Source: Mesosutterella faecium
GTDB taxonomy: Bacteria; Pseudomonadota; Gammaproteobacteria; Burkholderiales; Burkholderiaceae_F
Assembly (NCBI RefSeq): GCF_022809315.2
Contig: NZ_JAKZJU020000001.1
Span: 2,268,979-2,332,978 of the forward strand
Length of the DNA: 64,000 bases
Reading direction: 5' to 3'
Below, one piece after another: positions 37,704-46,891 of the stretch. The notes beneath the pieces are model-generated. The model was not told where the DNA came from. It worked only from the letters and a program-made list of their open reading frames with translations, and made no database searches. The position numbers were made by a program, and so were the translations under genes. The stretch's first letter is position 1. Each line of letters begins with the position of its first letter.

Positions 37704-38054
37704 ATGAAGTTCTCAGCAAAACTCGCTATAGCCTCCATGCTCTTAGCCTTCGCCGCTTCCAGCGCCTTTGCCGCAGGCGGCAATTTCGGCGCCGACAAGC
37801 ACATCAAGGCCGGGCTGAAGTGCGAATCCTGCCACGGACCGGACAAAAAGATTGAAACTCCCGAAAAGGAGCAGTGCATCAAGTGCCACGATCCGAAGAA
37901 ACTCGCGGAAAAGACCAAGAACGTCAAGCCCACCAATCCGCATGACTCTCCGCACTACCATCAGGACCTCGAGTGCACGCTGTGCCATCTGCAGCATGAA
38001 AAGCCCGAGATCTACTGCAATCAGTGCCATAAGTTCGATTTCAAGATGCCCTGA
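37704..38054 (+). CDS. Small periplasmic tetrahaem cytochrome c
   Basis: A 116-residue protein with a signal peptide (about residues 1-23, ending AFAAGG) and exactly four CxxCH haem-attachment motifs: CESCH, CIKCH, CTLCH and CNQCH. Several extra His residues can give bis-His ligation. It resembles Shewanella small tetrahaem cytochromes and the haem domain of flavocytochrome c. It likely passes electrons from a quinol oxidase to the Tat flavoprotein. AAGGAGATGG precedes the ATG. Confidence 0.92.
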   Translation: MKFSAKLAIASMLLAFAASSAFAAGGNFGADKHIKAGLKCESCHGPDKKIETPEKEQCIKCHDPKKLAEKTKNVKPTNPHDSPHYHQDLECTLCHLQHEKPEIYCNQCHKFDFKMP

Positions 38055-38080
38055 AATCCGGCGATAAAGCCCTGAACCAG

Positions 38081-38117
38081 GCCCCGCCTCAGATCCTTGA
38101 GCGCGGGGCATTTCTTT
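38081..38117 (+). terminator. Terminator after the cytochrome gene
   Basis: GCCCCGC (38081-38087) pairs with GCGGGGC (38103-38109), followed by a T-rich tract. Confidence 0.75.
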
Positions 38118-38301
38118 CCGCAGGCCAGCCGGAGGCGGCGGCCCCTTTCCCCCTGCGGCGGGATTCCGCATGGCGTTTTGTCGCAGTCTGACAAGGATTT
38201 ATTCAGACAGCGGTGGGAAAATGGCCTTAGAACGGAAAACCCGTTCAAGGGAGCCGGGAAATGACGCGGCGAAGCTTAAACGGGGCAAACGGGAGGTCCT
38301 C

Positions 38302-38868
38302 ATGATGAGAACGGCGGCATGCGCCTTGCTGCTAGCGGCATCGGTCTTTTTATCCTCTGCCCAGGCGGTCTGCTTCGACCCGCAGCCGATCGGGTGGGAC
38401 ACCGTCGATGGGGATTACAGGAAATTCGGCGAACTGCGCTTTCCCTGCGGCGACTTGTCCGAGTCCATCGTCAAGGGCTCGAAGCTGACGACCACGAAAC
38501 TCGACAACGCCGTATCGATAGAAATTACAAGTCTGGAATTCACCTGGAGCCAGGGCGTGAAGGCGGGGGTCATCATCCCGGCGAAAAAGAACCTGAAGTT
38601 CTCGAAGCAGTGCGAGCCGAAAATCTCGGTGGACATATCAAGAGGAGGCGGCAGGACAGACCCAGGCTTCGGAGAAGAGTATCCCTGCGGAGCCTACACG
38701 ACGATGGCGGCCTACAGGAAGGCCCTGAGGAACGCACCCCCGAAGGCGGATCCGGTGCCCGGCTCCGAGGGCTTCGAATACAGCACGGACAGCTACGGGC
38801 AGATGACGCTCCGAGACCGCGCGACAGGCGTCGAATACACCTGTCGGGACGGCTACTGCAGCCGGTAG
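38302..38868 (+). CDS. Small exported protein of unknown function
   Basis: About 188 residues from ATG 38302, with GGGAGG at good spacing (ATG 38305 is the alternative). The signal peptide is MMRTAACALLLAASVFLSSAQA. The mature protein has several cysteines (VCFDP, FPCGD, QCEP, YPCG, TCRDGYC), suggesting disulphide bonds in the periplasm. I do not recognise the family. A strong terminator follows. Confidence 0.6.
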   Translation: MMRTAACALLLAASVFLSSAQAVCFDPQPIGWDTVDGDYRKFGELRFPCGDLSESIVKGSKLTTTKLDNAVSIEITSLEFTWSQGVKAGVIIPAKKNLKFSKQCEPKISVDISRGGGRTDPGFGEEYPCGAYTTMAAYRKALRNAPPKADPVPGSEGFEYSTDSYGQMTLRDRATGVEYTCRDGYCSR

Positions 38869-38919
38869 CCTCCGGCGGCGGCCTCACCGCCCTCTCCTGA
38901 AGCCGCACGCTTAAAAGCA

Positions 38920-38944
38920 GGGCCCCGCCGCAGCGGGGCCCTTT
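38920..38944 (+). terminator. Terminator after the exported protein
   Basis: GGGCCCCGC and GCGGGGCCC form a perfect 9-bp stem with a 4-nt loop, followed by TTT. It lies between convergent genes. Confidence 0.75.
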
Positions 38945-38979
38945 GGTCGATACCGTCCCCGGAAGAAAGTCTGAGGAGG

Positions 38980-41900
38980 TCAGGATCCCTTGAAGCTGAA
39001 GACCCGCACAGGCTGCTCCTCAGGGTCCGGCTCCGGCAGAGGCTGGACGGGGCGCCCCGCCATCTGCTCGCGGGCCACCGACATGAAAAGCTTCACGCGG
39101 TTGCTCACGTTCGCCTCCGAGTTTCCCGCCTCGAAGTCGATCGCCATCAGGTTGGACTCCGGGTGCTTCTCGCGGATCGCCTTGATCACGCCCTTGCCGG
39201 TGACGTGGTTGGGCAGGCAGCCGAACGGCTGCAGGCACAGCACGTTGGTGACGCCGTTCGTGATGAACTCCAGCATCTCGGCGGTGAGCAGCCAGCCCTC
39301 GCCCGCCTGCTCGCCGAGCGACACGAGCCCGTGCACCGACTGCTGCAGGCGCTGGAAATCCGAAACGGGGAAATAAGGCGTGCCCCTGAGGGCCTCGCGC
39401 ATGGCGTTTCTCGCGGAGTCGAGCCGGTTGAGGAAGAAGCGGCTCGTGATCGCCTTGATGAAGGGGCCGTTTAAGAACCGGTGCTGCAGCACGTTGTCCG
39501 ACAGGCAGTAGAGGAAGAAGTCGGCCATATCGGTGAGCACCGGCTCGCCCCCCTCCTTCATGATGGTGTCGGTCAGGTGCCGGTTCGCGTCCGGGTGGTA
39601 CTTGAGCAGGATCTCGCCCACGATGCCGACGCGCGGCTTCACGATGTCGTCGGTCGGGACGCTCGCGAACTCGCGCACCATGTTGATCATGGCGGGCCTG
39701 AAATCCGTGAAGTTGTTGTGGAAGGCGATCTCGCGCGCCCGCCGGGTCCACTTCGCGAGCATCTCGTCGGCGTCTCCCGGGCAGAGCTCGTGCGAGCGGG
39801 TCGCGAAATACAGCCTCTGGAGCATGTCGCCCAGCAACAGCCCCAGCACCATCCGCCGCATGGCGAGCGGCGAGAGCGAAAAGCCCGGCTGCTCGTTGAA
39901 GTTTCCGCCCGAAAGGGACACGATCGGGGTGTTTTTGAAGCCCTCTTCGGCCAGGGCCTTCTGCAGCAGCGCGATGTAGTTGGTCGCGCGGCAGGGGCCG
40001 CAGGTTTGCGCAAGCATCAGCGCGGTGTTGTCCGGATCGTATTTCCCGCTCTTGATGGCGTGCACAAGCTGCCCGATCGAGACGATCGCCGGATAGCAGG
40101 CGTCGTTGTTGACGAGCGTGAGGCCCGTCTCGATCGCCGACATCGACACCGTGGGGAGAAGCTTCACGCGGTAGCCGCTGCCCAGCAGCGCGGCCTCGAT
40201 GATCGGAAAGTGAATCGGCGACATCTGGGGCGCGAGAATCGTGCGCGTCTTCCTCATGGAGCGCAGGAACACGGGCGGCGTCCAGTCGGGGGCGCTCTTT
40301 TCTTCAGGCGCGGACTCAATGCCCTTGTCCTCGGCCTCCTTCTTCTCGGCGACGGCGGCCAGCAGCGAGGCGATTCGGATCTTGGCCGGCCCGAGCGAGT
40401 CGCCCTCGTCGATCTTGAGCAGCGTGTGCAGCTTCCCCGCCTTGGCGAGGATCTGCGCGATTTGGTCGGAGGTGATGGCGTCGATCCCGCAGCCGAAGTT
40501 GGTGAGCTGCACGAGCTCCACCCCCGGCTCCTGCGCGGCGAGCGTCGCAACGCGGTACATGCGGGCGTGGAAGGCCCACTGGTTCACCACGCGGAGCTTT
40601 CCGGGGTCGGGGGCGAGGTGCGCGATCGAGTCCTCGGAGAGGACCGTGACGCCGAGCGACGCGATGTAATCCGGCAGCCCGTGGTTGATGTACGGATCGG
40701 CGTGATAGGGACGCCCGGCAATGAGAATCACGATGCGGCCCTTCGCCTGGGCCTCGGAGAGCATGTGCTCGCCTTCGCACTGCAGCTGGTGCTGCCAGCT
40801 CTCCATCGCCTTTTCAGCCGCCTTGACCGCGGGGGCGATTTCCCGCTCCGGGACGTCGGGGAAATTCTCGTGGATCACGCGCGCGACCACCTTCCCGTCG
40901 GAGAGCAGCACGAAGGGCGTCAGGATGACGGGCTTCCTGCCCTCGGGAAAGTCGGCATTGAGGCGCGCGACCTCAGGGTAGCCCGCCACCACTGGGCAGG
41001 CGAAGGTGTTGTCCGACTCTTTGAATTCCTTTCTCTCGCGGGGAACGCACGGGAACCAGATGCGTCCGACGCCGTGGGCTGCGAGCCAGTTGATGTGCCC
41101 GTGGGCGAGCTTGGCCGGGAAACACACGGACTGCGAAGGCATCGAGGTGAGCCCCGAGTCAAAGATGGACTTGCTCGACTCCGGCGAGAGCACCACCCGG
41201 AAGCCCAGCTTCGTAAAAAGCGTGAACCAGTACGGATAGTGCTCGTAGATGTTCAGCGCCCGGGGAATGCCGATCACGCCGCGCGGGGCCTTCTCTTCGG
41301 GCAGCGGCTCGCCCTGGAAGAGGTGCGCGAGCTTCCAGGCGTAGATGTTGTTGCCCACGTCGCGCTTTTTCCCCGCTCCGCCCTTCGCTCCGAAGTCGCA
41401 GCGGTTGCCGGAAATGAACTTGCGCCCGTTGGAGAACCTGTTCATCGTAAGCAGGCAGCGGTTGTTGCAGCCCTTGCAGTGGAAGGAGCGCGTGATGACG
41501 TCGAGCGTCTCCAGAGCCTCGGCCGAAAGCGTGGGCGCGGGCAGCGCGTCGCGTTCGGTCTTTTCCCGGGCGATCAGGGCGCAGCCGAAGGCTCCCATGA
41601 GCCCCGCGATGTCGGGCCTGAGCACCGTGCGGCCGAGCAGCAGCTCGAGCACCCGCAGCAGCGCGTCATTGATGAAGCTGCCGCCCTGGACCACCACGTG
41701 GTCGCCCAGCTCTTCGACCGAGCGCAGCCTCAGCACTTTATAGAGGGCGTTGCGGATCACGGAGTAGCACAGCCCGGCCGCGATGTCGCCGATGTCCGCG
41801 CCTTCCTTCTGGGCCTGCTTCACCCGGGAGTTCATGAACACCGTGCAGCGGGTCCCCAGGTCGGCGGGGTGGCGCGCGAAAAGCGCCTTCTTCACAAACT

Positions 41901-43314
41901 GGTCGAGCGTGAGCCCGAGGCTGCGGGCAAACGTCTGTATGAACGCGCCGCAGCCCGAGGAGCAGGCCTCGTTCAGCTTGACCTGCTCGATGATCCCGTG
42001 GTGCGTCTTCAGGCACTTCATGTCCTGGCCGCCGATGTCGATCACGTAGGTCGCTTCGGGGTCAAGGAACGAAGCCGCCTTCAGGTGCGCGATCGTCTCC
42101 ACTTCGAAAAGCGGGGTTCCCAGCACGGCGGCCGCGAGCTCCGCTCCGTATCCGGTCGTGCAGATCCCGCGGATCCGCGCGCCCTCTGGAATGCCGTGCA
42201 GGAGCTCCACAACCTTCGGAACCAGCGTCTTCAGGACATCGCCCGAGTTCGTGCCGTACCAGGACGCGGCGATGCGGTTGTCGGAATCGAGCACTACGGC
42301 CTTCACCGTGGTCGAGCCGAGGTCCACGCCCATCCAGAGGTCGCCCTTTGCGGAGGCGAGCTCCGAGGTCGGCGTCTTCCGGCTGTTGTGCGCGGCCTTG
42401 AAGGCCTCGTACTCCGCCTCGTCCCTGAAAAGCGGCGCGAGCATGGTCGAGCCGCGGGCCGTCGGACGGTAGGCGCGCAGGCGGCGCAGCCACTCGGCAA
42501 GCGGCAGCTCCTCCGAGCTCTGCTCCTTCGTGCGGTTCGGGTCAAGGGCGGTGAGGGCAGCGCCCTGTGCCACCACAAACTGTCCCTGCTCGCAGTCGAC
42601 GACGAATTCGGGGGTGAGTTTCAGCGTCTTGATGAAGCACTTCTTCAGCTCCGTGAGGAAGTGCAGCGGCCCTCCAAGGAAAGCGACGTGCCCGCGGATC
42701 GGCCGCCCGCAGGCGAGCCCTCCGATGGTCTGGTCGACGACGGCCTGGAGAATGGAAATGGCGATGTCCTCGCGCTTCGCGCCCGCATTGAGGAGCGGCA
42801 CCACGTCGGTTTTGGCGAAAACGCCGCAGCGCGAGGCAATCGGGTAGGTGATGGTCGCGCCGGCCGCGAGGCTGTTCAGGCCGGAGGCGTCGGTGTTGAG
42901 CAGCGCCGCCATCTGGTCGATGAACGCGCCGGTGCCGCCGGCGCACACCTCGTTCATGCGCAGCTCCATGCCGTCGGTGAGATAGAGGATCTTGGCGTCC
43001 TCGCCCCCCAGCTCGATCGCCACGTCGGTCTCCGGCGCGAACCGGCGCAGGGCCGTGCTGGTGGAAATCACCTCCTGCACGAAGCCCGCCCCGATGCCCT
43101 GGGAAACATCCAGGGCGGCCGATCCGGTCATGGTGAGCCGGAAAACATCCGTGGGGTGCGATTCAAGGATCTTCTCGAGCAGTGCCGCCGCGGTTTCGCG
43201 CACAGCGGCTCCGTGGCGCCGGTATTCGCTCCCCACCATCCTGCCCTCGGCGTCAAGGAGCGCGTATTTCGCAGTTGTGGACCCAAGATCGAGGCCCAGG
43301 CTATACATCGTCAC
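38980..43314 (-). CDS. Giant double-ASKHA acyl-CoA dehydratase activase-like protein
   Basis: A 1444-residue fusion. Two ASKHA ATPase domains of the BcrAD/BadFG (HgdC) type are visible: phosphate loops GLDLGSTT (7-14) and GVDLGSTT (329-336), with cluster cysteines C124/C163 and C451/C455/C490. A DUF2229-like middle and a C-terminal region resembling the HgdB-type dehydratase component follow, with further cysteines (KGCNNRC, CFPAK, CGPC). Such activases use ATP to inject a low-potential electron into a partner. Whether this one has a separate partner or is self-contained is unknown. The start is GTG 43314 with GGAG upstream, or ATG 43308. Confidence 0.85.
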   Translation of the reverse strand: MTMYSLGLDLGSTTAKYALLDAEGRMVGSEYRRHGAAVRETAAALLEKILESHPTDVFRLTMTGSAALDVSQGIGAGFVQEVISTSTALRRFAPETDVAIELGGEDAKILYLTDGMELRMNEVCAGGTGAFIDQMAALLNTDASGLNSLAAGATITYPIASRCGVFAKTDVVPLLNAGAKREDIAISILQAVVDQTIGGLACGRPIRGHVAFLGGPLHFLTELKKCFIKTLKLTPEFVVDCEQGQFVVAQGAALTALDPNRTKEQSSEELPLAEWLRRLRAYRPTARGSTMLAPLFRDEAEYEAFKAAHNSRKTPTSELASAKGDLWMGVDLGSTTVKAVVLDSDNRIAASWYGTNSGDVLKTLVPKVVELLHGIPEGARIRGICTTGYGAELAAAVLGTPLFEVETIAHLKAASFLDPEATYVIDIGGQDMKCLKTHHGIIEQVKLNEACSSGCGAFIQTFARSLGLTLDQFVKKALFARHPADLGTRCTVFMNSRVKQAQKEGADIGDIAAGLCYSVIRNALYKVLRLRSVEELGDHVVVQGGSFINDALLRVLELLLGRTVLRPDIAGLMGAFGCALIAREKTERDALPAPTLSAEALETLDVITRSFHCKGCNNRCLLTMNRFSNGRKFISGNRCDFGAKGGAGKKRDVGNNIYAWKLAHLFQGEPLPEEKAPRGVIGIPRALNIYEHYPYWFTLFTKLGFRVVLSPESSKSIFDSGLTSMPSQSVCFPAKLAHGHINWLAAHGVGRIWFPCVPRERKEFKESDNTFACPVVAGYPEVARLNADFPEGRKPVILTPFVLLSDGKVVARVIHENFPDVPEREIAPAVKAAEKAMESWQHQLQCEGEHMLSEAQAKGRIVILIAGRPYHADPYINHGLPDYIASLGVTVLSEDSIAHLAPDPGKLRVVNQWAFHARMYRVATLAAQEPGVELVQLTNFGCGIDAITSDQIAQILAKAGKLHTLLKIDEGDSLGPAKIRIASLLAAVAEKKEAEDKGIESAPEEKSAPDWTPPVFLRSMRKTRTILAPQMSPIHFPIIEAALLGSGYRVKLLPTVSMSAIETGLTLVNNDACYPAIVSIGQLVHAIKSGKYDPDNTALMLAQTCGPCRATNYIALLQKALAEEGFKNTPIVSLSGGNFNEQPGFSLSPLAMRRMVLGLLLGDMLQRLYFATRSHELCPGDADEMLAKWTRRAREIAFHNNFTDFRPAMINMVREFASVPTDDIVKPRVGIVGEILLKYHPDANRHLTDTIMKEGGEPVLTDMADFFLYCLSDNVLQHRFLNGPFIKAITSRFFLNRLDSARNAMREALRGTPYFPVSDFQRLQQSVHGLVSLGEQAGEGWLLTAEMLEFITNGVTNVLCLQPFGCLPNHVTGKGVIKAIREKHPESNLMAIDFEAGNSEANVSNRVKLFMSVAREQMAGRPVQPLPEPDPEEQPVRVFSFKGS

Positions 43315-43480
43315 AACATCGTCTCCGGAAGCTGTTCGGGAAACTCCCCCGAAGTAAGCGGCCTGGATGGCGCACCAGCATCTAAAAGTTCAATTCGTTC
43401 ATTCTGCTCAAAATGAAGAGCCGTTGGCAGATCCAAAGGATCCTAACTAACCCTTAGACATTTTTTAACGGGCAGAAAAC

Positions 43481-43520
43481 GCAAGGCGGCCTCCAGCCGG
43501 AGCCTCGCCTTGCTAATTTT
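43481..43520. terminator. Terminator-like hairpin upstream of tRNA-Leu
   Basis: GCAAGGCG and CGCCTTGC arms flank an inner stem, followed on the plus strand by TAATTTTT. No gene on the plus strand precedes it directly. Confidence 0.5.
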
Positions 43521-43530
43521 TGCAACATGG

Positions 43531-43536
43531 TATAAA
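43531..43536 (+). promoter_or_regulatory. Extended -10 for tRNA-Leu
   Basis: TGGTATAAA fits an extended -10 (TGnTATAAT-like) and lies about 70 bp before the mature tRNA. Confidence 0.5.
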
Positions 43537-43603
43537 AATGTACTCTTGATTGAAGGAAAGCGGGAGGGTCAGAGCTCCCTCCTTTTCGTCTTTGTCTCGA
43601 CCT

Positions 43604-43688
43604 GTCCGAGTGGTGAAATCGGTAGACACTGGGGATTTAAAATCCCCTGCCGCAAGGCGTGAGGGTTCGAGCCCCTCCTCGGATACCA
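43604..43688 (+). tRNA. tRNA-Leu (anticodon UAA)
   Basis: An 85-nt class II tRNA with encoded CCA. Acceptor GTCCGAG pairs with CTCGGAT, the anticodon arm is GGGATTTAAAATCCC with anticodon TAA, there is a long variable arm, and the T-loop is GTTCGAG. The prophage integrase begins 135 bp downstream, so its 3' end is the likely attachment site. Confidence 0.95.
43661..43688 (+). other. Putative left attachment region (attL) at the tRNA-Leu 3' end
   Basis: The tRNA 3' end abuts a tyrosine integrase and a long run of phage genes. Integrases of this type usually recombine within the T-arm/CCA end and restore the tRNA. The matching attR would lie beyond the window, so the core repeat could not be checked. 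Confidence 0.5.
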
Positions 43689-43823
43689 CCTTGGTTCTTC
43701 TACACTCCTACCCGTTCATCTAAACCCCCGAAAATTAAGGCTTCTTGCCAAACGCACATCATCTGCGTTACTCTCGTTTCATCACGTTTCGTTTATCGTC
43801 ATGGTGGCAGGGAGGGTGGCACG

Positions 43824-45014
43824 GTGGCAGGAAAAAGGGTGGCACAGAAATTAAAACTCTCGGATCCCGCGCAGCTTGCGGACGGGCTTTACAGCGTGGG
43901 GAATGGACTCTATTTACGGAAGCGCGGGGTGGCAGCGTCCTGGTATTTCAGATATACAGAGAACGCCCGGCGCCGGGAAATTGGCCTGGGCTCCGCATCC
44001 AGGCTCACGCCAACGGCAGCGAAGCGCTTGGCCGTGAAGCTGCGCGCGGACATAGCCGAGGGGAAGTTTCCTGGGCACGAGCAGCAGAAGAAGATCGTGC
44101 CAACATTCGGGCAGATATGGGAGCGTGCCGTCGACCACTTCGCCACGCTCAAGGCCTGGCGCTCTAGCTACACGGATGAGAAGTGGAGATCGTCGATCCG
44201 GCTTTACATGCTGCCGACGCTCGCAGCCAAGCGCGTGGACGAGATCACCAGGGACGACGTGATCAGTATCCTCGGGCCGGTGTGGCAGCACCACGCTGAG
44301 ACCGGCCGCAAGATCCGCATGCGGCTCGAGGCAATACTGGACTACTGCGAGTTCAACGGCTGGAGGACGGGCGACAATCCGGCGCGCTGGCGCGGGAACC
44401 TGGACCAGGTCTTCCCGCCGCGCGTGCACCCTACCACGCACCTGATGGCCTACCCGTGGCGTGAGCTTCCGGCGCTCTGCCAGGCGCTCTCGGAGAGCAA
44501 CTCGATCGGATTTAAAGCGATACTGTTCGGGACATTGACGGCGTCCAGGGCGAACGAATTCGTGCCTGCACGCTGGGAGGAGTTTGATTTCGACAGGAAG
44601 GTGTGGCTGATGCCGCGGAGGAAAGACGGTAAAGATTACCCGCACCGCGTGCCGCTTTCGGCCCAGGCTCTATCTATATTAGAGAGCCTGCCGCGCGAGG
44701 GGGAGTTCGTCTTCTCGCGCCTGGGGCGGGGGCACATATCAAAAGAGACGCCGCGGGTTCTGCTGCAGCGTCTCACTGGAAAGGGCTACACAATGCACGG
44801 CATGCGCAGCGCTTTCCGGGACTGGGGAGCTGAGAACGGAGAGGACTTCGTTCTCTGCGAGCTCGCGCTCTCGCACGCGGTCGGCAACGCAGTGACGTCA
44901 GCATACCTGCGCACCGACCAGCTCGATCAGCGTCGCCCTCTCATGCAGCGCTGGGCCGACTTTCTTTTGCCCGACGGATATAGTCCAGCACGTCTTTCTT
45001 CTGCCAGCGCATAA
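43824..45014 (+). CDS. int: Tyrosine-family prophage integrase
   Basis: A 396-residue site-specific recombinase of the P4-like group. It has an N-terminal DUF4102-like domain (begins KLSDPAQLADGLYSV), a core-binding domain and a catalytic domain with Arg in TASRANEFVPARW, HGMR, then LSHAVGNAVTSAYLR with the nucleophilic Tyr. I chose the GTG at 43824 because GGAGGG precedes it; earlier in-frame codons overlap the tRNA. Its 3' end overlaps the AlpA-like gene (convergent). Confidence 0.92.
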   Translation: MAGKRVAQKLKLSDPAQLADGLYSVGNGLYLRKRGVAASWYFRYTENARRREIGLGSASRLTPTAAKRLAVKLRADIAEGKFPGHEQQKKIVPTFGQIWERAVDHFATLKAWRSSYTDEKWRSSIRLYMLPTLAAKRVDEITRDDVISILGPVWQHHAETGRKIRMRLEAILDYCEFNGWRTGDNPARWRGNLDQVFPPRVHPTTHLMAYPWRELPALCQALSESNSIGFKAILFGTLTASRANEFVPARWEEFDFDRKVWLMPRRKDGKDYPHRVPLSAQALSILESLPREGEFVFSRLGRGHISKETPRVLLQRLTGKGYTMHGMRSAFRDWGAENGEDFVLCELALSHAVGNAVTSAYLRTDQLDQRRPLMQRWADFLLPDGYSPARLSSASA

Positions 45015-45168
45015 TGCCGTCGAAGCGCACGGGCTGAGCGATACTTCCGGAAGCGCGCAGCCTGTCGAGCGTCGAGCGGCTGATGTCCAAGAAGTCCATG
45101 ATGTCCGCCGCTTTGACCCAAACCTCGCCCGAGGCAGATGGATCAGCGAGTTTATTCTTGCCCGTCAT
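44941..45168 (-). CDS. AlpA/excisionase-like HTH protein
   Basis: A 75-residue MerR/AlpA-like DNA-binding protein with VWVKAADIMDFLDISRSTLDRL, as in phage excisionases. It lies next to int and converges on it with a 74-bp overlap. It probably controls integrase direction or expression. Confidence 0.75.
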   Translation of the reverse strand: MTGKNKLADPSASGEVWVKAADIMDFLDISRSTLDRLRASGSIAQPVRFDGIMRWQKKDVLDYIRRAKESRPSAA

Positions 45169-45541
45169 TTTCTTTCTCCTTCTCCCGAAGTTTTATCGCG
45201 GCGTCCAGGCTGTTGCGCGCCAGGTGCCAGAAGTCAAGCGCAATTAAATGCAGCGGGTACGTGAGCTCGGTGCGGTCGCCAAGGGCTTTAATGTTGTCCT
45301 CTATCATCTGCTGCCGCTGAGGATCTATCGGCTCGTAGCCCGCATAGTGCTCGTCGATCCAATGCAAATACCACTGCGCTTTCCGCAAGTCCTCGTCGTA
45401 CGCACCCTTGAAGGGCGCGCGCATGAGATACTTAACCGCGTTGCCCTTGGCGAAAGACATGTAGCCGACGATAGATATAACTTCATGGGGCAGCGAGTTA
45501 TAGTGCGCCGGGTGGTCGATTTTCTCAGTATTCTCGGGCAT
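45152..45541 (-). CDS. DUF3310 phage protein
   Basis: A 129-residue protein with the DUF3310 pattern: HPAHYN, EVISIVGYMSF, KGNAVKYLMRA and a later EDLRKAQWYLHW. The family is common in phages and of unknown function; some members were called nucleotide kinases without proof. It overlaps the following and preceding minus-strand genes, as in a phage operon. Confidence 0.85.
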   Translation of the reverse strand: MPENTEKIDHPAHYNSLPHEVISIVGYMSFAKGNAVKYLMRAPFKGAYDEDLRKAQWYLHWIDEHYAGYEPIDPQRQQMIEDNIKALGDRTELTYPLHLIALDFWHLARNSLDAAIKLREKEKENDGQE

Positions 45542-45764
45542 GTCTGTTGCTCCTTTCCTGCTTGAAAACCTTGCGGTGAACCTGGGTTATGCGGTTGCGC
45601 TGCGTGCCGATCTCCCAGGACTGCCTATTGATGTCCAAGCGCATATCCTCGAGCGTTCGCTCCATGGCTTTCTTGTCGCGCTCGAGCGCCTCGATCCGAT
45701 CACGCAGCCTGGCGAGCTCCTCGTGCAGCCCGTCGATCCGCGCTTTAGTCCTCCCGAATATCAT
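45525..45764 (-). CDS. Small coiled-coil phage protein
   Basis: A 79-residue highly charged protein predicted to be one long coiled coil (ARIDGLHEELARLRDRIEAL and on). I do not recognise the family. Overlapping stop/start with neighbours supports a real gene in the leftward operon. Confidence 0.6.
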   Translation of the reverse strand: MIFGRTKARIDGLHEELARLRDRIEALERDKKAMERTLEDMRLDINRQSWEIGTQRNRITQVHRKVFKQERSNRHAREY

Positions 45765-46035
45765 CTTCTTCCTCCTCGTCCGACCGCTTGCCGAGAATTG
45801 CGCGCTCGAACCCAGGCGTTTTTGTAAGCTCGTATAGTCGGCGGGTCGACGCCCTGGCGCGGTTCACAAGCTTGTAGTAGTCGCGGGGCACGACGTTACC
45901 CATGCGGGCGTCGTAGTAAAGCGCGTTGCCTAGCGCTACCTCCAGTGCCTGATTAGCTGACATGATCTGCCAGCGCAGGGCCGCTAGAACCCGGGCCGGG
46001 GAAGTGCTTGGGTTCAAGATTGTCATGTCATTCAT
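45745..46035 (-). CDS. Hypothetical phage protein
   Basis: About 96 residues from ATG 46035. I chose this start because upstream in-frame codons overlap the previous gene and lack a ribosome site. Helical, with an acidic C-terminus (SDEEEEDDIRED). No family recognised. Confidence 0.55.
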   Translation of the reverse strand: MNDMTILNPSTSPARVLAALRWQIMSANQALEVALGNALYYDARMGNVVPRDYYKLVNRARASTRRLYELTKTPGFERAILGKRSDEEEEDDIRED

Positions 46036-46333
46036 GATCCTCTCTCCTTGATTCAGTCCAGTAATCGTGCTGCCACAACGTGACGTCCGGGTCGGTCCTC
46101 GTCGGCGCTGCAATGGCCGGCGGCACGGGCTTGTCGAACATGTCGATAGTCTTCGTGTCCTTCTTCGCGACATCGTCGAAGTGACGCAGCAGAAGGCCGA
46201 TCTGCGAAACGATCCGGGCGGCGTCCGCCCTCTTCTCCATGTCGTAAGCAAACATCAGGCTGCGCGTCTGGCTGTTGCGGAACAGCAGTCTGCCGCCGTC
46301 TTCCGTGAGCTCAATCGATACTGCTATCTGCAT
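46028..46333 (-). CDS. Hypothetical phage protein
   Basis: A 101-residue protein of mixed alpha/beta pattern (MQIAVSIELTEDGGRLLF). Unrecognised. It overlaps the next gene by 8 bp in the leftward operon. Confidence 0.55.
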   Translation of the reverse strand: MQIAVSIELTEDGGRLLFRNSQTRSLMFAYDMEKRADAARIVSQIGLLLRHFDDVAKKDTKTIDMFDKPVPPAIAAPTRTDPDVTLWQHDYWTESRREDHE

Positions 46334-46891
46334 TCAATCCTCCACTTTGTCAAGATCCACGACGCGGCGCCTTAAGCCAGGCGTCTTCTTTATCTTTACG
46401 TCAACTGACGGCACAACTCTTACCGGCGCAGATGATGGGGCTACAGAATCTTCGACCAAGTGCACCGTCGTCCTCGCCTTCGCCTTCCGCGCGAGTTCGC
46501 GGATGCGCTTGATCTCGTCGTACTCGTAGGCCGTCGTGATCGCGCGATCGACCTCCTCTTCCGAGTAGCCCGTCTGTAGCGAGATGTCCCAGTTCGACAG
46601 TCCACTCAGCATCATCCCGACCATCAAGCCCTTCTCTGCGCGAGTGATCGTCTTCTGAACCAACTTTCTGCGCGCCGGATCTTCGTAGACCCCAAGCCGC
46701 TTCAGATGATTTGAGATAGTCGTTTGCGTGACTCCGAAGTGGTCGGCGAGCGCGCCGCACGAGGCGCCAGCTAGATAGCGGCGGCACATTTCTTTCAGCG
46801 CCTCTTTTGTTTCCAGCATTCCGGCGCCGCGGTGGGAATATGTTTGTATGCGCTTCGCGAGCGCTTCCAGCACAACAGGATCTGGGTTCAT
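46334..46891 (-). CDS. HTH phage protein
   Basis: A 185-residue protein with an HTH near residues 40-65 (LADHFGVTQTTISNHLKRLG) and a second HTH-like segment (LSNWDISLQTGYSEEEVDRA). It may regulate the operon or act in replication. The C-terminal 50 residues are basic and probably disordered. Confidence 0.65.
   Translation of the reverse strand: MNPDPVVLEALAKRIQTYSHRGAGMLETKEALKEMCRRYLAGASCGALADHFGVTQTTISNHLKRLGVYEDPARRKLVQKTITRAEKGLMVGMMLSGLSNWDISLQTGYSEEEVDRAITTAYEYDEIKRIRELARKAKARTTVHLVEDSVAPSSAPVRVVPSVDVKIKKTPGLRRRVVDLDKVED

Noticed and set aside
39481..43416. 1311-residue reading frame on the plus strand
   Set aside because: It is the reverse shadow of the activase gene. The GC-rich third codon positions suppress stops on the opposite strand; its sequence is Arg/His/Val-rich without motifs.
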